Shown here: piece after piece, positions 26,568-35,188 of the stretch | Position numbering within the stretch: the stretch's first letter is position 1 | How the letters are laid out: each line of letters begins with the position of its first letter | Assembly: GCA_012840355.1 (NCBI GenBank) | Contig: DULN01000004.1 | Span: 62,001 to 126,000, forward strand | DNA from: Clostridiales bacterium | Lineage (GTDB): Bacteria > Bacillota > Clostridia > Oscillospirales > CAG-272 | Direction: 5' to 3' | Length of the DNA: 64,000 bases | Translations under genes and position numbers: made by a program | The notes under the pieces: generated by a model | The model's database searches: none | Told to the model about the DNA's origin: nothing | The model's input: the letters and a program-made list of their open reading frames with translations, nothing else

Positions 26568-27164
26568 ATGGGCAAGATAATTTGGATTAACGGCGCGTTC
26601 GGCGGCGGGAAGACACAGACGGTTGGCGAGCTTCATAGAAGGCTTCCGAGCTCGTTTATTTACGACCCCGAAAACTTCGGTTTTTGGATGAGGAAAAACG
26701 AGCCGAGGGAACTTTTCGCCGAGGATTTTCAGGACGTTCCGCTGTGGCGCGAGGTGACCGTGGCGATGCTTTCGCGCATCGCGGATGGATATTCCGGCGC
26801 GATACTCGTACCGATGACATTGACGAAGCGTGATTATTATAACGAGATTTTGGGCAAGCTGCGATCCCGCGGCTATGACGTGGCGCACGTGCAGCTTGTC
26901 GCCTCGCGGGAAACGCTTATAAGCCGGCAGCGCTCGCGGCTTGACGGCAAAAACAGCTGGGCGTATAGGCAGCTTGACCGCTGCCTTAAGGCGTTCGGCG
27001 ACCCGCATTTTGAAAACAAAATCCAAACCGACGGGCTAAGCATCCCCGAGGTAGCCGAGCGAGTGGCGGAGGTTTGCGGGCTTACTCTTTTACCGCGGCA
27101 GAAAAGCTTTATCAAACAGAAGCTCGCCGAGATTCGAACCTCGCTTGGCGCTATCAGGCGGTAA
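26568..27164 (+). CDS. TmrB-like P-loop NTPase
   Basis: 198 residues. Begins with IIWINGAFGGGKTQTVGELHRRLPSSFIYDPENFGFWMRKN, the Walker A and flanking pattern of TmrB-type ATPases, known for conferring tunicamycin resistance in Bacillus. The RQRSRLDGKNSWA stretch resembles the lid of small-molecule kinases. The C-terminal tail is basic (FIKQKLAEIRTSLGAIRR). GGGAGGGATAG ribosome site. True substrate unknown; resistance is only one possibility. Confidence 0.78.
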   Translation: MGKIIWINGAFGGGKTQTVGELHRRLPSSFIYDPENFGFWMRKNEPRELFAEDFQDVPLWREVTVAMLSRIADGYSGAILVPMTLTKRDYYNEILGKLRSRGYDVAHVQLVASRETLISRQRSRLDGKNSWAYRQLDRCLKAFGDPHFENKIQTDGLSIPEVAERVAEVCGLTLLPRQKSFIKQKLAEIRTSLGAIRR

Positions 27165-27175
27165 AGCGCCCTGAT

Positions 27176-28156
27176 TTAAGAGTTGTTGTCAATATACTGC
27201 TTTATTAGCGAGAGTATCTCCATAGTGCAGTCAACTTTGCGGTTGAATTTGTATTTTCTGTTCTTTGAAAAATAGTTAAAATAACCCCAGGGGTCTTTGA
27301 CCTGCGGGCCCCAGTCCCAAAGCCCGTCCTCGCTGCGATTGCTTATAAGCCAGTCGACTGCGCCCGAAAGGAAGAGCGCCGAGCCGCGGAACATGTTTAT
27401 GTAGTTGAAAGTGTACATCCAGCGGCGGGTTTTCTCGTAGTAGAAGCTATCGGGCAGCTTGCCCGGCGTTTTATCCCAAAAGTGACCGCGCTCGTTTGCA
27501 TGTCCGCCATAATGGCGCAGCATCGCCTCTTCAAGCTCGGGCGGGATGTTCTCTCGCCGCTTCAGCAGCAAGCTAACTTGCATCGGCACGAGCCTGTCCT
27601 CGCGCGTGCCGAACACTTCATGCTGGGCGGCCCGCTCGCGCTCGTACGAGTACTCTCCCCCCTCAAACGCGCGCTCCGCTATGTAGAGCCATTCGTAATA
27701 TGTCTGGTCGCACAAGGGGTTATTGGGCTCTATCGCCTCGAGCAGGTTGCATACTAAAGCCTTACGGGACGGAATGACGCGCTCGTTTGTCGGGCGGATT
27801 TTTTCCTTTGCCGTGCCGAGGAGAAAGCCCTCAAGGTACTCCTTCGCCATAAAAAGTATGTCGCGGTCGTCCTTCCCGAGTCCAATATACAGGCAGCGGC
27901 TTATGGCAACCGCTGAGGTTGGAAACTTGGCTTTAACGGTATAGTCCTTAGACTCGAGCGGGCCCCAGCCGCCGTCGGCGTTTTGGGTTTGGTAGAGCTC
28001 CTCGACTATGTCGCTGTAGAGGAACGCTCGGTACAGCTCTTCGGGCGCTTTTTTGCCGAGCAGCTTTGTGAGTATGCAGTACCGCACCGCCGGGTACTCG
28101 CACTGCTCGTAAAGGCACATGGCGGCGGACTCGAGAAACTCGCGGGACGGAAACAT
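27176..28156 (-). CDS. alpha/alpha-toroid (prenyltransferase/squalene-cyclase-like) repeat protein
   Basis: 326 residues, not assigned to a known enzyme. Two segments look like toroid repeats of terpenoid cyclases and prenyltransferases: QNADGGWGP (about residue 58) and RSEDGLWDWGP (about 272). The protein is otherwise helical and rich in Tyr, Trp and Glu. No DxDD cyclase motif or zinc site stands out, so catalytic activity is doubtful. Good ribosome site (AAGGAAGG). It shares a 103-bp intergenic region with a divergent HAD gene and is convergent with tmrB-like. Confidence 0.6.
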   Translation of the reverse strand: MFPSREFLESAAMCLYEQCEYPAVRYCILTKLLGKKAPEELYRAFLYSDIVEELYQTQNADGGWGPLESKDYTVKAKFPTSAVAISRCLYIGLGKDDRDILFMAKEYLEGFLLGTAKEKIRPTNERVIPSRKALVCNLLEAIEPNNPLCDQTYYEWLYIAERAFEGGEYSYERERAAQHEVFGTREDRLVPMQVSLLLKRRENIPPELEEAMLRHYGGHANERGHFWDKTPGKLPDSFYYEKTRRWMYTFNYINMFRGSALFLSGAVDWLISNRSEDGLWDWGPQVKDPWGYFNYFSKNRKYKFNRKVDCTMEILSLIKQYIDNNS

Positions 28157-28259
28157 GCTTTCGTCCTTCCTTTGCTATTGCATATTTTAATTGAGTGGGT
28201 ATTATTTTTATATGGATTGGCAGCCATTTGTATTTTATCATAAACTTGCGAGGCTTAAA

Positions 28260-28964
28260 ATGAGGTATGAAAATATAACCGGCATATTTTTCGACGTCGG
28301 CTGGACGCTGCTCGGACCGCGCTACGGGAACTGGGCGTACAACACGGCGAAAATGCACGAGCTTATGCATTCGGAGCTGTTTTTGTCTATCCCTGAGGAG
28401 CGGCGGCGGGAGGTGTTCGCCCACGCGCAGCGGTTTTTAGAATCACACCTTTTGGTCGGCACCGAAGAGGAAGAGCTTGCGATAAACCGCGAGTTTTTTA
28501 GCATTATCGCGCGCGGGCTGCCTGAGCTTGGGCTGACCAACAGCGACGTGGGGGAAATCGCGCGAGACAAGGTCTACAATATGGAAAACTACTTTTATTT
28601 CGACGACGCGGCGCCGCTGCTTTCCGAGCTGCGCGGCAAATACAAGCTCGGCGTCATATCCGACACCTGGCCGTCGATTTGGCGGATGCTCGACTACGGC
28701 GGGCTTACGGGGTTTTTTGACAGCTTCACGTTCAGCTGCTTTGTTGGCGCGTGCAAGCCAGACCGGCTCATATACGAGGATGCGCTCAAAAAGCTCGGCG
28801 TGCCTGCCGAAAAAACGATTTTTGTCGACGATTTTGAGCGCAACCTCGACGGCGCGGCGGCGCTTGGTATAAATCCCGTGCTTATCACCTACAAGCCCGG
28901 CGCCGTGCCGAGCGAAAAGTACCCAAATATCGCGAGGATTTCGGAGCTGATAAAGCTTTTATAA
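28260..28964 (+). CDS. HAD-superfamily hydrolase
   Basis: 234 residues from ATG 28260. Motif I is FFDVGWTLLG: the nucleophile Asp is present, but the usual second Asp (DxD) is Gly, as in some HAD subgroups. Motif II is VISDTW, the Lys is in GACKPDRLIY, and motif III is TIFVDDFERNLDGAAALG. Substrate unknown; the missing acid/base Asp argues against a standard phosphatase. A leftward extension of the frame to 28191 has no ribosome site. Divergent from the toroid protein. Confidence 0.82.
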   Translation: MRYENITGIFFDVGWTLLGPRYGNWAYNTAKMHELMHSELFLSIPEERRREVFAHAQRFLESHLLVGTEEEELAINREFFSIIARGLPELGLTNSDVGEIARDKVYNMENYFYFDDAAPLLSELRGKYKLGVISDTWPSIWRMLDYGGLTGFFDSFTFSCFVGACKPDRLIYEDALKKLGVPAEKTIFVDDFERNLDGAAALGINPVLITYKPGAVPSEKYPNIARISELIKLL

Positions 28965-28990
28965 TTGGGAAGTTTTTTGAAAAGTTTGCT

Positions 28991-29027
28991 AAAACCCCTT
29001 TAATACATTAAGGTATTGGGGCTTTTC
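28991..29027 (+). terminator. intrinsic terminator after the HAD gene
   Basis: CCCC, AATAC, loop ATTAAG, GTATT, GGGG, then CTTTT. Confidence 0.7.
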
Positions 29028-29047
29028 CCTTACCCAAGCGGCGGCTT
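29028..29047. repeat. short dispersed motif, second copy
   Basis: CCTTACCCAAGCGGCGGCTT, same as at 19297 and close to 47384. A weak G/T palindrome (28968-28990) precedes it. Confidence 0.55.
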
Positions 29048-29072
29048 AGTAGATACGCCTCTCGTCACCGTA

Positions 29073-29101
29073 TTGACGGCGGTTGTTTTGAGCATTATAA
29101 T
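29073..29101 (+). promoter_or_regulatory. sigma-A promoter
   Basis: TTGACG, 17-bp spacer, TATAAT; 46 bp upstream of the oxidoreductase ATG. Confidence 0.85.
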
Positions 29102-29147
29102 GACAAGTAATACCGGGAATATTTCCCGCTCGTCGGAGGGACGGATT

Positions 29148-30389
29148 ATGGCGAAACTTAAAGTCGGCGTGTTCGGCGCCGCGCGCGGCCGGACGATGAT
29201 TTACCAGCTGTACAATCACCCCGACGCCCAGCTTGTCGCTGTCTGCGACAAATACCGGCCGCTTCTCGACCGCTGCGCCGAAGAAGCGAAAGACCGAGGC
29301 CTTAAAATCGGCCTATACGAGAGCTTCGACGATTTTATCCAGCACGACATGGACGCCGTCGTGCTCGCCAACTACGCAAACGAGCACGCGCCGTATGCTA
29401 TAAGGCTGCTCGACAGCGGGCGTCACGTTATGAGCGAGGTGCTCACCGTCGCGACGCTCGACGAAGGCGTAAGGCTAGCCGAAGCCGTCGAGCGCAGCGG
29501 CAAAGTCTACGCCTATGCCGAAAACTACTGCTATTTCAACACAACCGCTGAAATGCGCCGCCGTTACAGGCGCGGCGACGTAGGCGAGCTTGTGCACGCC
29601 GAAGGCGAGTATATCCACGACTGCTCCTCGATTTGGCCGCAGATTACATACGGCGAAAGGAGCCACTGGCGCAACCGCATGTGCTCGACCTTCTACTGCA
29701 CACACTCGCTCGGGCCTATAATATTTGCCACGGGACTGAGGCCTGTGCGCGTCACCGGGTTTGAAAGCCCGAACCTGCCGTTTATGCGCAACCTCGGCTA
29801 TATCGGCGGCACTCATGGGATTGAACTTGTAGAGCTTGAGAACGGCGCGACTGTTAAAAGCATCCACGGCTTCCTCAAGCGCGAGCCGGGCTCGATAAAT
29901 TATCAGATGTACTGCACCAAAGGTTCGATGGAAACCGACCGTTGGGAAAACGGCAAGCTTCACGTCTATATCGAAGGCGAGCGCAACTGCGTCGGCGAGC
30001 ATTTCGCCTATGTGCCGTCGTTTGACGACGAGGCGGCGAAAGGCGCAGGCCACGGCGGCAGCGACTTTTTCACGATGCACTACTTTATTCGCAAAATACT
30101 CGGCGACCCCGAAGGCGAGGCTAACTCTATCGATATTTACACGGCGCTTGACATGTGCCTTCCGGGCATACTTGCGTTCCGTTCAATTAAGTCGGGCGGG
30201 CAGCCGCAGGAGGTGCCAAACTTCCGTGACCCGGCGGTCCGCGAAAAGTACCGCGGCGACACCTTCTGCTGCTTTTCAGAGATTGCGGGCGATATGTACG
30301 CCTCGCCCTCGCCCGACGGCAACGAGGACGTGCCCGACTCGGTATACGAGGAAGTCCGGCGCAAGTGGCTCGCCGGGGAGCCGGGATAA
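29148..30389 (+). CDS. Gfo/Idh/MocA-family oxidoreductase
   Basis: 413 residues from ATG 29148 (GGAGGG ribosome site); the longer frame from 29016 would start inside the repeat/promoter region. Rossmann start KVGVFGAARGRTMIYQL, DAVVLANYANEHAPYAI, and MSEVLTVATLDEGVRLAEAVE replacing the usual EKP motif. CTHSLGPI marks the C-terminal domain. Probably acts on a sugar or glycoside-derived substrate. Belongs to a different subgroup from the oxidoreductase at 6841. The PNPOx-like gene follows after 21 bp. Confidence 0.87.
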   Translation: MAKLKVGVFGAARGRTMIYQLYNHPDAQLVAVCDKYRPLLDRCAEEAKDRGLKIGLYESFDDFIQHDMDAVVLANYANEHAPYAIRLLDSGRHVMSEVLTVATLDEGVRLAEAVERSGKVYAYAENYCYFNTTAEMRRRYRRGDVGELVHAEGEYIHDCSSIWPQITYGERSHWRNRMCSTFYCTHSLGPIIFATGLRPVRVTGFESPNLPFMRNLGYIGGTHGIELVELENGATVKSIHGFLKREPGSINYQMYCTKGSMETDRWENGKLHVYIEGERNCVGEHFAYVPSFDDEAAKGAGHGGSDFFTMHYFIRKILGDPEGEANSIDIYTALDMCLPGILAFRSIKSGGQPQEVPNFRDPAVREKYRGDTFCCFSEIAGDMYASPSPDGNEDVPDSVYEEVRRKWLAGEPG

Positions 30390-30410
30390 TATACAAAAGG
30401 AAGTATAAAA

Positions 30411-30824
30411 ATGCAGAAAGCTGAAACCAGTATCGAAACCGTATGCTCACTGCTGAAGCAGTGCGGGACCTATTATCTTGCGACGACCGACGAAGACGGC
30501 AAGCCACGTGTCCGCCCGTTCGGCACAGCCCATATTTTTGAGGGCAAACTCTACATCCAGACCGGCAACTTCAAAAAGGTTTACCGTCAGCTTAAAAATA
30601 ACCCTTATGTCGAGCTTAGCGGAATGCTGGACAAAAGCCGCTGGTTGCGCGTCGAGGCTAAAGCCGTCGAAGACGGGCGCAAAGAAGCCAAAGAGAGCAT
30701 GCTTGAAGCATATCCTGAGCTGAAAAGCATCTATAACACCGAAAACACCGCGGTATTCTACCTCACCGAGGTAACCGCGACGGTGTGCTCGTTCACCGAG
30801 CCGCCGAAGGTGTACAAGTTCTAG
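30411..30824 (+). CDS. pyridoxamine 5'-phosphate oxidase-family (flavin-binding split-barrel) protein
   Basis: 137 residues. Split-barrel fold: YYLATTDEDGKPRVRPFGTAHIFEGKLYIQTGNFKKVYRQLKNNPYVEL is typical of small FMN- or F420-type flavoproteins of the Nim/PNPOx-like family. Likely a flavin reductase or sensor in the cytoplasm. GGAAG ribosome site; probably cotranscribed with the oxidoreductase upstream; followed by a terminator. Confidence 0.82.
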   Translation: MQKAETSIETVCSLLKQCGTYYLATTDEDGKPRVRPFGTAHIFEGKLYIQTGNFKKVYRQLKNNPYVELSGMLDKSRWLRVEAKAVEDGRKEAKESMLEAYPELKSIYNTENTAVFYLTEVTATVCSFTEPPKVYKF

Positions 30825-30851
30825 CCGGCGCCAGCCGCGGCAAATAATTTG

Positions 30852-30878
30852 CGGGGAGTTTTCGCTCCCCGTTTTTTT
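30852..30878 (+). terminator. intrinsic terminator
   Basis: CGGGGAG, loop TTTTCG, CTCCCCG, then TTTTTTT. Confidence 0.92.
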
Positions 30879-30904
30879 GCGTGGCTTTTTTGTGACTTAA
30901 TCCC

Positions 30905-30933
30905 TTGAAAAGCGGTAGGGTTAGGTGTATTAT
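30905..30933 (+). promoter_or_regulatory. sigma-A promoter
   Basis: TTGAAA, 17-bp spacer, TATTAT, with about 130 bp of leader before the FMN reductase gene. Confidence 0.55.
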
Positions 30934-31065
30934 ATCCATAGAATACAAAAAGCGTATACGCGTTAATAATACGTTTACGGCGAATATATAAAATATGCTT
31001 TTTTATCCCATGCAATTGGTATAACATATCAATAAGGAATGAATTTCCGCCGGAGGTGGAACCTG

Positions 31066-31635
31066 ATGGAGAAAAAGAAACTGCTGATTGGCGTTATAGT
31101 CGGCAGCTTGCGCCGGGGAGCTTACTCGAGGGCGATTGCAAACGCGCTTTGCGAGCTTGCGCCAGAGGGCCTTGAGCTGAAGTTTGTTGAGATTGGCGAC
31201 CTGCCGCTTTATAACGAGGACCTTGACGAAGATAATAATGTGCCCGGGCCATATACCCGTTTCCGCGGCGAGATTGCAGCCTGCGACGGCTTCATCTTCG
31301 TCACGCCCGAGTATAACCGCTCGATTCCCGCGGCGCTGAAGAACGCGCTCGACGTCGGCTCGCGCCCGTATGGCCAAAATAAGTGGGACGGAAAGCCGGG
31401 AGCTATCGTCTGCACTACGCCGGGCACGCTTGGCGCGTTCGGGGCAAGCGTGGCGCTGCGGCAGCCGATGAGCTTCCTTAACATCCTCCTCTTGCAGCAG
31501 CCTGAAGTATATATCAGCCGAGTGCACGAGCTGCTCGACGAAAAAGGCAAGCTCATAAACGAGTCAACTCGCGAGTTTTTAAGGTCGTTCCTTCTTGCGT
31601 TTGAAAAGTTCGCGTTTAAGATTGCCTCAAAGTAA
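31066..31635 (+). CDS. NADPH-dependent FMN reductase / quinone reductase
   Basis: 189 residues, flavodoxin-like. IGVIVGSLRRGAYSRAIANAL is the FMN phosphate loop, and FVTPEYNRSIPAALKNALD is the family signature. Cytoplasmic NAD(P)H-driven reduction of flavin, quinone or azo compounds. Starts at ATG 31066 with GGAGG upstream. Single-gene unit between its own promoter and terminator. Confidence 0.9.
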   Translation: MEKKKLLIGVIVGSLRRGAYSRAIANALCELAPEGLELKFVEIGDLPLYNEDLDEDNNVPGPYTRFRGEIAACDGFIFVTPEYNRSIPAALKNALDVGSRPYGQNKWDGKPGAIVCTTPGTLGAFGASVALRQPMSFLNILLLQQPEVYISRVHELLDEKGKLINESTREFLRSFLLAFEKFAFKIASK

Positions 31636-31651
31636 GCGCACCTTAGTCCAT

Positions 31652-31686
31652 ACGGGGGAGAATTTACTTCTCCCCCGTTTTTTTTT
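31652..31686 (+). terminator. intrinsic terminator
   Basis: ACGGGGGAGA / TTCTCCCCCGT, then a nine-T run. Confidence 0.92.
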
Positions 31687-31852
31687 GCGGGCTTTTAGGC
31701 TTGTTAAAGCATTTATTCGGCGCCGGCGCTATATACCGTGTTTTTCGGCGGCTTTCCGGCGGGCGCACTGGTTTGGCAAACCGGCAGAAGGCTCATATAA
31801 TGGAAATGGCGGCATTTATGCCGCAATAATAAAAAATCAAAGGAATGGTAAT

Positions 31853-32728
31853 ATGCCACCGATTAATGATATATTTAAACTTAAAGCATCGGACCCCATT
31901 ACTCTTGAAGAAGGCGGCGAAGCTGCGGCTAACTTAGCTCTTGATGCAGCCGAACAGATTAATGCCGGCTCTGTACAGGGCGTCGTTTATGACGAATCGG
32001 CGCAGCCAATTGAAGGCGCAACGGTTAAGCTCCTAAACGAGGATTTAGAGCCGCTATTCCACACCGTCACGGATAGTAACGGCCAATACTCGTTTTTTGA
32101 TATACCTGACGGCAGTTATTATGTAACCGCAACGTTTGATGGCTATATAGCCGCCAATCCCCTCCTGGTCGAGGTTGAGGGGGAAATTGTTGAGCAAGAT
32201 ATTACTCTCAGCGTAGACGAAAAAGCGGGTCAAGCCAAGATTTACGGCACCGTTACCGAGGACGGCACCGGCACGCCGATCGAAGGCGCCGTTGTGTTGC
32301 TTTATCTTGATCCCGGCGGCGGCGCCGACTACCAGTTCGTTTCGGGCACCGTAACCATTGAAGACGGCGAGTATGTATTTGAAAACCTTGATAACCCCGC
32401 CACCTATCAGCTTCGTGTTTATAGACCCGGATACTTTACGAGCGATTATTTTGAGATTGAAGCCGACGCGGGCGAAATATACCAGCAGCTTGTACAGCTT
32501 GTGCCCGACCAGAATGCCGGTGCCGGCACTATAAGCGGCGTAATTACCGAAGACGACGGCACCACCCCGATTCCGAACGCATTTGTCGGGCTTTACAGTG
32601 CAACCGGCGGGGCTGCCGAGGAACTTATTATGGTGACCTATACAAACGATGAGGGATTTTATCTTTTCGTAGGCGTTGAGGAAGGCGATTATATAATCAA
32701 AGCCAAGGCATCTGAAACGACGGTGTAG
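31853..32728 (+). CDS. carboxypeptidase regulatory-like repeat protein (probably truncated by a frameshift)
   Basis: 291 residues from ATG 31853 (AAGGAATG site). A short N-terminal segment precedes three beta-sandwich repeats of the carboxypeptidase-regulatory / CNA-B-like type, each starting GxVxxxxxxPIxxAxVxL and ending in GxYxxF...GxYxxxA: about 42-125, 130-222 and 228-291. The third repeat stops abruptly at a TAG after KAKASETTV. There is no signal peptide or sortase motif, so its location is unclear. The missing end of repeat 3 and a fourth repeat continue in another frame at 32733. Confidence 0.72.
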   Translation: MPPINDIFKLKASDPITLEEGGEAAANLALDAAEQINAGSVQGVVYDESAQPIEGATVKLLNEDLEPLFHTVTDSNGQYSFFDIPDGSYYVTATFDGYIAANPLLVEVEGEIVEQDITLSVDEKAGQAKIYGTVTEDGTGTPIEGAVVLLYLDPGGGADYQFVSGTVTIEDGEYVFENLDNPATYQLRVYRPGYFTSDYFEIEADAGEIYQQLVQLVPDQNAGAGTISGVITEDDGTTPIPNAFVGLYSATGGAAEELIMVTYTNDEGFYLFVGVEEGDYIIKAKASETTV

Positions 32729-32732
32729 TATC

Positions 32733-33065
32733 ATGACCCGTGATATACTTGTCGCAAGCATGCGGTTTAGGATAAAAAAAGGAAAAGATGTCACGGTAAA
32801 TTTAACGATTAGACAAGATTATGCCTCGCTTGCGGTCTGCGTAGTGCTTCGCGGCAGGCTTTCCGGCACTTTCTCCGGGATACCGGTAAAGCTTGTAGGC
32901 AGATGCACCTGCATGAAAGAGTATACCGACCGAGAAGGGTTTGTTGTTTTTAGTTCGCTTAAGCCCGGTTACTATTGTATTAAAATACCCCGGCTATGCT
33001 ATTGCCGGAGAGTCGCGCTTTCGCCGGGGGATAACTACCGCTGTATAATGCCAATTATTCGCTAA
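32733..33065 (+). CDS. C-terminal continuation of the repeat protein in a shifted frame
   Basis: 110 residues without any ribosome site at its ATG. Its first 30 residues (FRIKKGKDVTVNLTI) look like the end of the third repeat of the upstream gene. The next 75 (GRLSGTFSGIPVKLVG...DREGFVVFSSLKPGYYCIKI) form a fourth, Cys-rich repeat. This frame is open from 32697, before the upstream stop at 32726-32728, so one extra base between 32697 and 32725 would explain the split. Could also be a coupled separate gene. Confidence 0.6.
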   Translation: MTRDILVASMRFRIKKGKDVTVNLTIRQDYASLAVCVVLRGRLSGTFSGIPVKLVGRCTCMKEYTDREGFVVFSSLKPGYYCIKIPRLCYCRRVALSPGDNYRCIMPIIR

Positions 33066-33075
33066 TGCATTATAG

Positions 33076-33106
33076 GCCCGGGAACAGTGCCCGGGCTTTT
33101 TGTTTT
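33076..33106 (+). terminator. intrinsic terminator
   Basis: GCCCGGG, loop, CCCGGGC, then TTTTTGTTTT. A degraded G/T palindrome follows at about 33124-33150. Confidence 0.88.
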
Positions 33107-33156
33107 ATAGTTTTTAGAGAGCCTAGGGGAACTTTCTTTAAATAAGTCCACTAACA

Positions 33157-33184
33157 CAAAAAGCGTCCCGCAATCGCGGAACGC
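33157..33184 (-). terminator. intrinsic terminator for the minus-strand murA/HAD unit
   Basis: On the minus strand GCGT-CCGC / GCGG-ACGC with one internal mismatch, followed by TTTTTGTG; 28 bp after the HAD gene. Confidence 0.8.
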
Positions 33185-33211
33185 CGGTTGTTTGCTTTAT
33201 GGTATGTACAA

Positions 33212-33877
33212 CTATTTCTGCGCGCCGAAGATTTCAGCCACAATCATCGGCAGCCCGAATAGGTCGCCCGTCACGCGGTCGGCGCCGGCTTCGAGCAATG
33301 CCGCCTCCCCAAACGAGGTCGTCACTGCGACCGCAGCCATTCCCGCGGCTTTCGCGGCTATGACGCCCGAGACCGCATCTTCGACGACAAGCGAGAGCGC
33401 CGGTTCTGCGCCCGCCTTCTCCGCCGCTTTGAGAAATATATCCGGCGCGGGCTTTTTGCGTTCCACGTCGCTGCCGGTCACAATAGCGGCGAATATTGAC
33501 GTGTCGACGCCAATCTGCCGCAGATTGCACTCGACTTTTATTATATCCGACGCAGACGCTACCGCTAGCCGATAACCTGCGCCATGTAGCTTTGACAATA
33601 CCGGCTTTGACCACGGGAACACCTTCACCCACTCGGCGGCGCGCTTGATGTAGATTTCATACGCGCGCGCCTTCATCGACGGGTCATACTGCGCGCCGTA
33701 TTTTTCGCAGACACCCGCGATGAACTTGTCGTCGCCCATGCCGGTGAACGGCTTGAAATCCTCGTATTTTGCAAGAATGCCCCGCTCCTTTAGGGCCTCT
33801 AGCGATGCGTATGTTATGGCGGGCTCGGAGTCTACGAGCACGCCGTCCATGTCAAATATTATTAGCCTTCCTTGCAT
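33212..33877 (-). CDS. HAD-IA family phosphatase (beta-phosphoglucomutase-like)
   Basis: 221 residues. All HAD motifs are present: IIFDMDGVLVDSEP (motif I with both Asp), AVASASD (motif II), KKPAPDIF (Lys) and VVEDAVSGVIAAKAAGM (motif III). The cap resembles beta-phosphoglucomutase/phosphatase enzymes acting on sugar phosphates. It follows murA by 18 bp on the same strand, so it may be cotranscribed. Confidence 0.88.
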   Translation of the reverse strand: MQGRLIIFDMDGVLVDSEPAITYASLEALKERGILAKYEDFKPFTGMGDDKFIAGVCEKYGAQYDPSMKARAYEIYIKRAAEWVKVFPWSKPVLSKLHGAGYRLAVASASDIIKVECNLRQIGVDTSIFAAIVTGSDVERKKPAPDIFLKAAEKAGAEPALSLVVEDAVSGVIAAKAAGMAAVAVTTSFGEAALLEAGADRVTGDLFGLPMIVAEIFGAQK

Positions 33878-33895
33878 ATTCCTGTGTTTTTAACT

Positions 33896-35188
33896 TTAGT
33901 TAGCTTTCGCCAATCCATACGAGTCAGGCAATATAACTTTGCGGATGTCGGCGCCGACGCTCTGCAGCTTGCCGACAAGGTTGTCGTAGCCGCGCTCGAT
34001 GTGTTGGATTTCCTCGATCTCGGTCCGCCCTTCGGTCGCAAGACCGGCGATCACCAATGCCGCGCCCGCGCGCAAATCGTGCGCATGCACTTGAGCGGCT
34101 GAAAGCGGCGTGCCGCCCTCGATTATTGCGGTGTGGCCGTCGACCTTTATATTCGCGCCCATGCGCTTGAGCTCTTCGACATAGCGGAACCGGTTCTCGA
34201 ATATGCTCTCGTTAAGGTAGCTCACGCCGTCCGCGAGGCACATAAGCACGCACATCTGGGGCTGCATGTCGGTCGGGAAGCCGGGATACGGCAGCGTCTT
34301 GACATTGACGCGGTAAAGCGGGCCGTCGCGCCAAACGGTGACATAGTCGTCGCCCATCTCGACGCTAACGCCCATCTCCTCGAGCTTCGCCGAAATCGAC
34401 TCGAGGTGCTTCGGTATGACGTTCTTGATGCGCAGCCGACCTTTGGTCGCTGCCGCCGCGATCATATATGTGCCCGCCTCGATCATGTCGGGTATAATCG
34501 CGTAGGTGCAGCCCTTGAGCTTGTCGACTCCTTTTATCCTTATTGTGTCGGTGCCCGCGCCCGTGATGTTCGCGCCGCAGGTGTTAAGGAAGTTCGCGAC
34601 ATCGACGACATGCGGCTCGCGCGCGGCGTTTTCGATTATCGTTGTGCCTTTCGCCCTCACCGCGGCGAGCATTACGTTTATCGTGCCGCCTACGGTGTTA
34701 AGGTCGAAGAATATGTTCGCCCCCCGCAGACCGCCGGACGGAGCCACCGCCTCGACATAGCCGCCTTCGCAGGTAACCGTCGCGCCCAGCGCCTCGAACC
34801 CTTTGATGTGCTGGTCTATAGGCCGCACTCCGAAATCGCAGCCGCCGGGGTAGCCGGCATACGCGCGGCCGTACCTGCCAAGCTCGGCGCCGTAAAGGTA
34901 ATACGACGAGCGCATCCTGCGCACCAGATCAAGCGGAGAGGTGCCGCCAATCGCGTTGCGGGTGTCTATCTCAACCGTGTTTTTGTCAAGCATCCGCACC
35001 TCGACATTCATATGGCGCAGGATCTCGAGCGTGGTGGCGACATCGTTAATGCAGGGGAGATTTTCTATGATGCATTTATCGCTGACAAGCAGCGTGGCAA
35101 TAAGTATCGCGCCAGCGGCGTTTTTCATCCCGCTGACTTCTATATCACCGTAAAGTGGCCTGCCGCCGTTTATGACTATCTTTTCCAT
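33896..35188 (-). CDS. murA: UDP-N-acetylglucosamine 1-carboxyvinyltransferase
   Basis: First committed step of peptidoglycan synthesis: adds enolpyruvate from PEP to UDP-GlcNAc. 430 residues, normal length. MKNAAGAI near residue 21, active-site Cys117 in YPGGCDFGVRPID (fosfomycin target), and NTVGGTINVMLAA. The usual residues after the Cys are AIG; here DFG. Notably there is no recognisable ribosome site before the ATG, and a leader of about 340 nt may precede it. It sits downstream of the WalK-YycH-YycI genes that control the cell wall. Confidence 0.94.
   Translation of the reverse strand: MEKIVINGGRPLYGDIEVSGMKNAAGAILIATLLVSDKCIIENLPCINDVATTLEILRHMNVEVRMLDKNTVEIDTRNAIGGTSPLDLVRRMRSSYYLYGAELGRYGRAYAGYPGGCDFGVRPIDQHIKGFEALGATVTCEGGYVEAVAPSGGLRGANIFFDLNTVGGTINVMLAAVRAKGTTIIENAAREPHVVDVANFLNTCGANITGAGTDTIRIKGVDKLKGCTYAIIPDMIEAGTYMIAAAATKGRLRIKNVIPKHLESISAKLEEMGVSVEMGDDYVTVWRDGPLYRVNVKTLPYPGFPTDMQPQMCVLMCLADGVSYLNESIFENRFRYVEELKRMGANIKVDGHTAIIEGGTPLSAAQVHAHDLRAGAALVIAGLATEGRTEIEEIQHIERGYDNLVGKLQSVGADIRKVILPDSYGLAKAN

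Noticed and set aside
27120..27150. tRNA T-arm-like string (GGTTCGAATC on the minus strand)
   Set aside because: It lies in the 3' end of the TmrB-like coding region; no matching acceptor, D-arm or anticodon arm was found around it.
32697..32728. Selenocysteine or stop read-through joining the repeat-protein halves
   Set aside because: The stop is TAG and the continuation is in another frame, so a frameshift explains it better.
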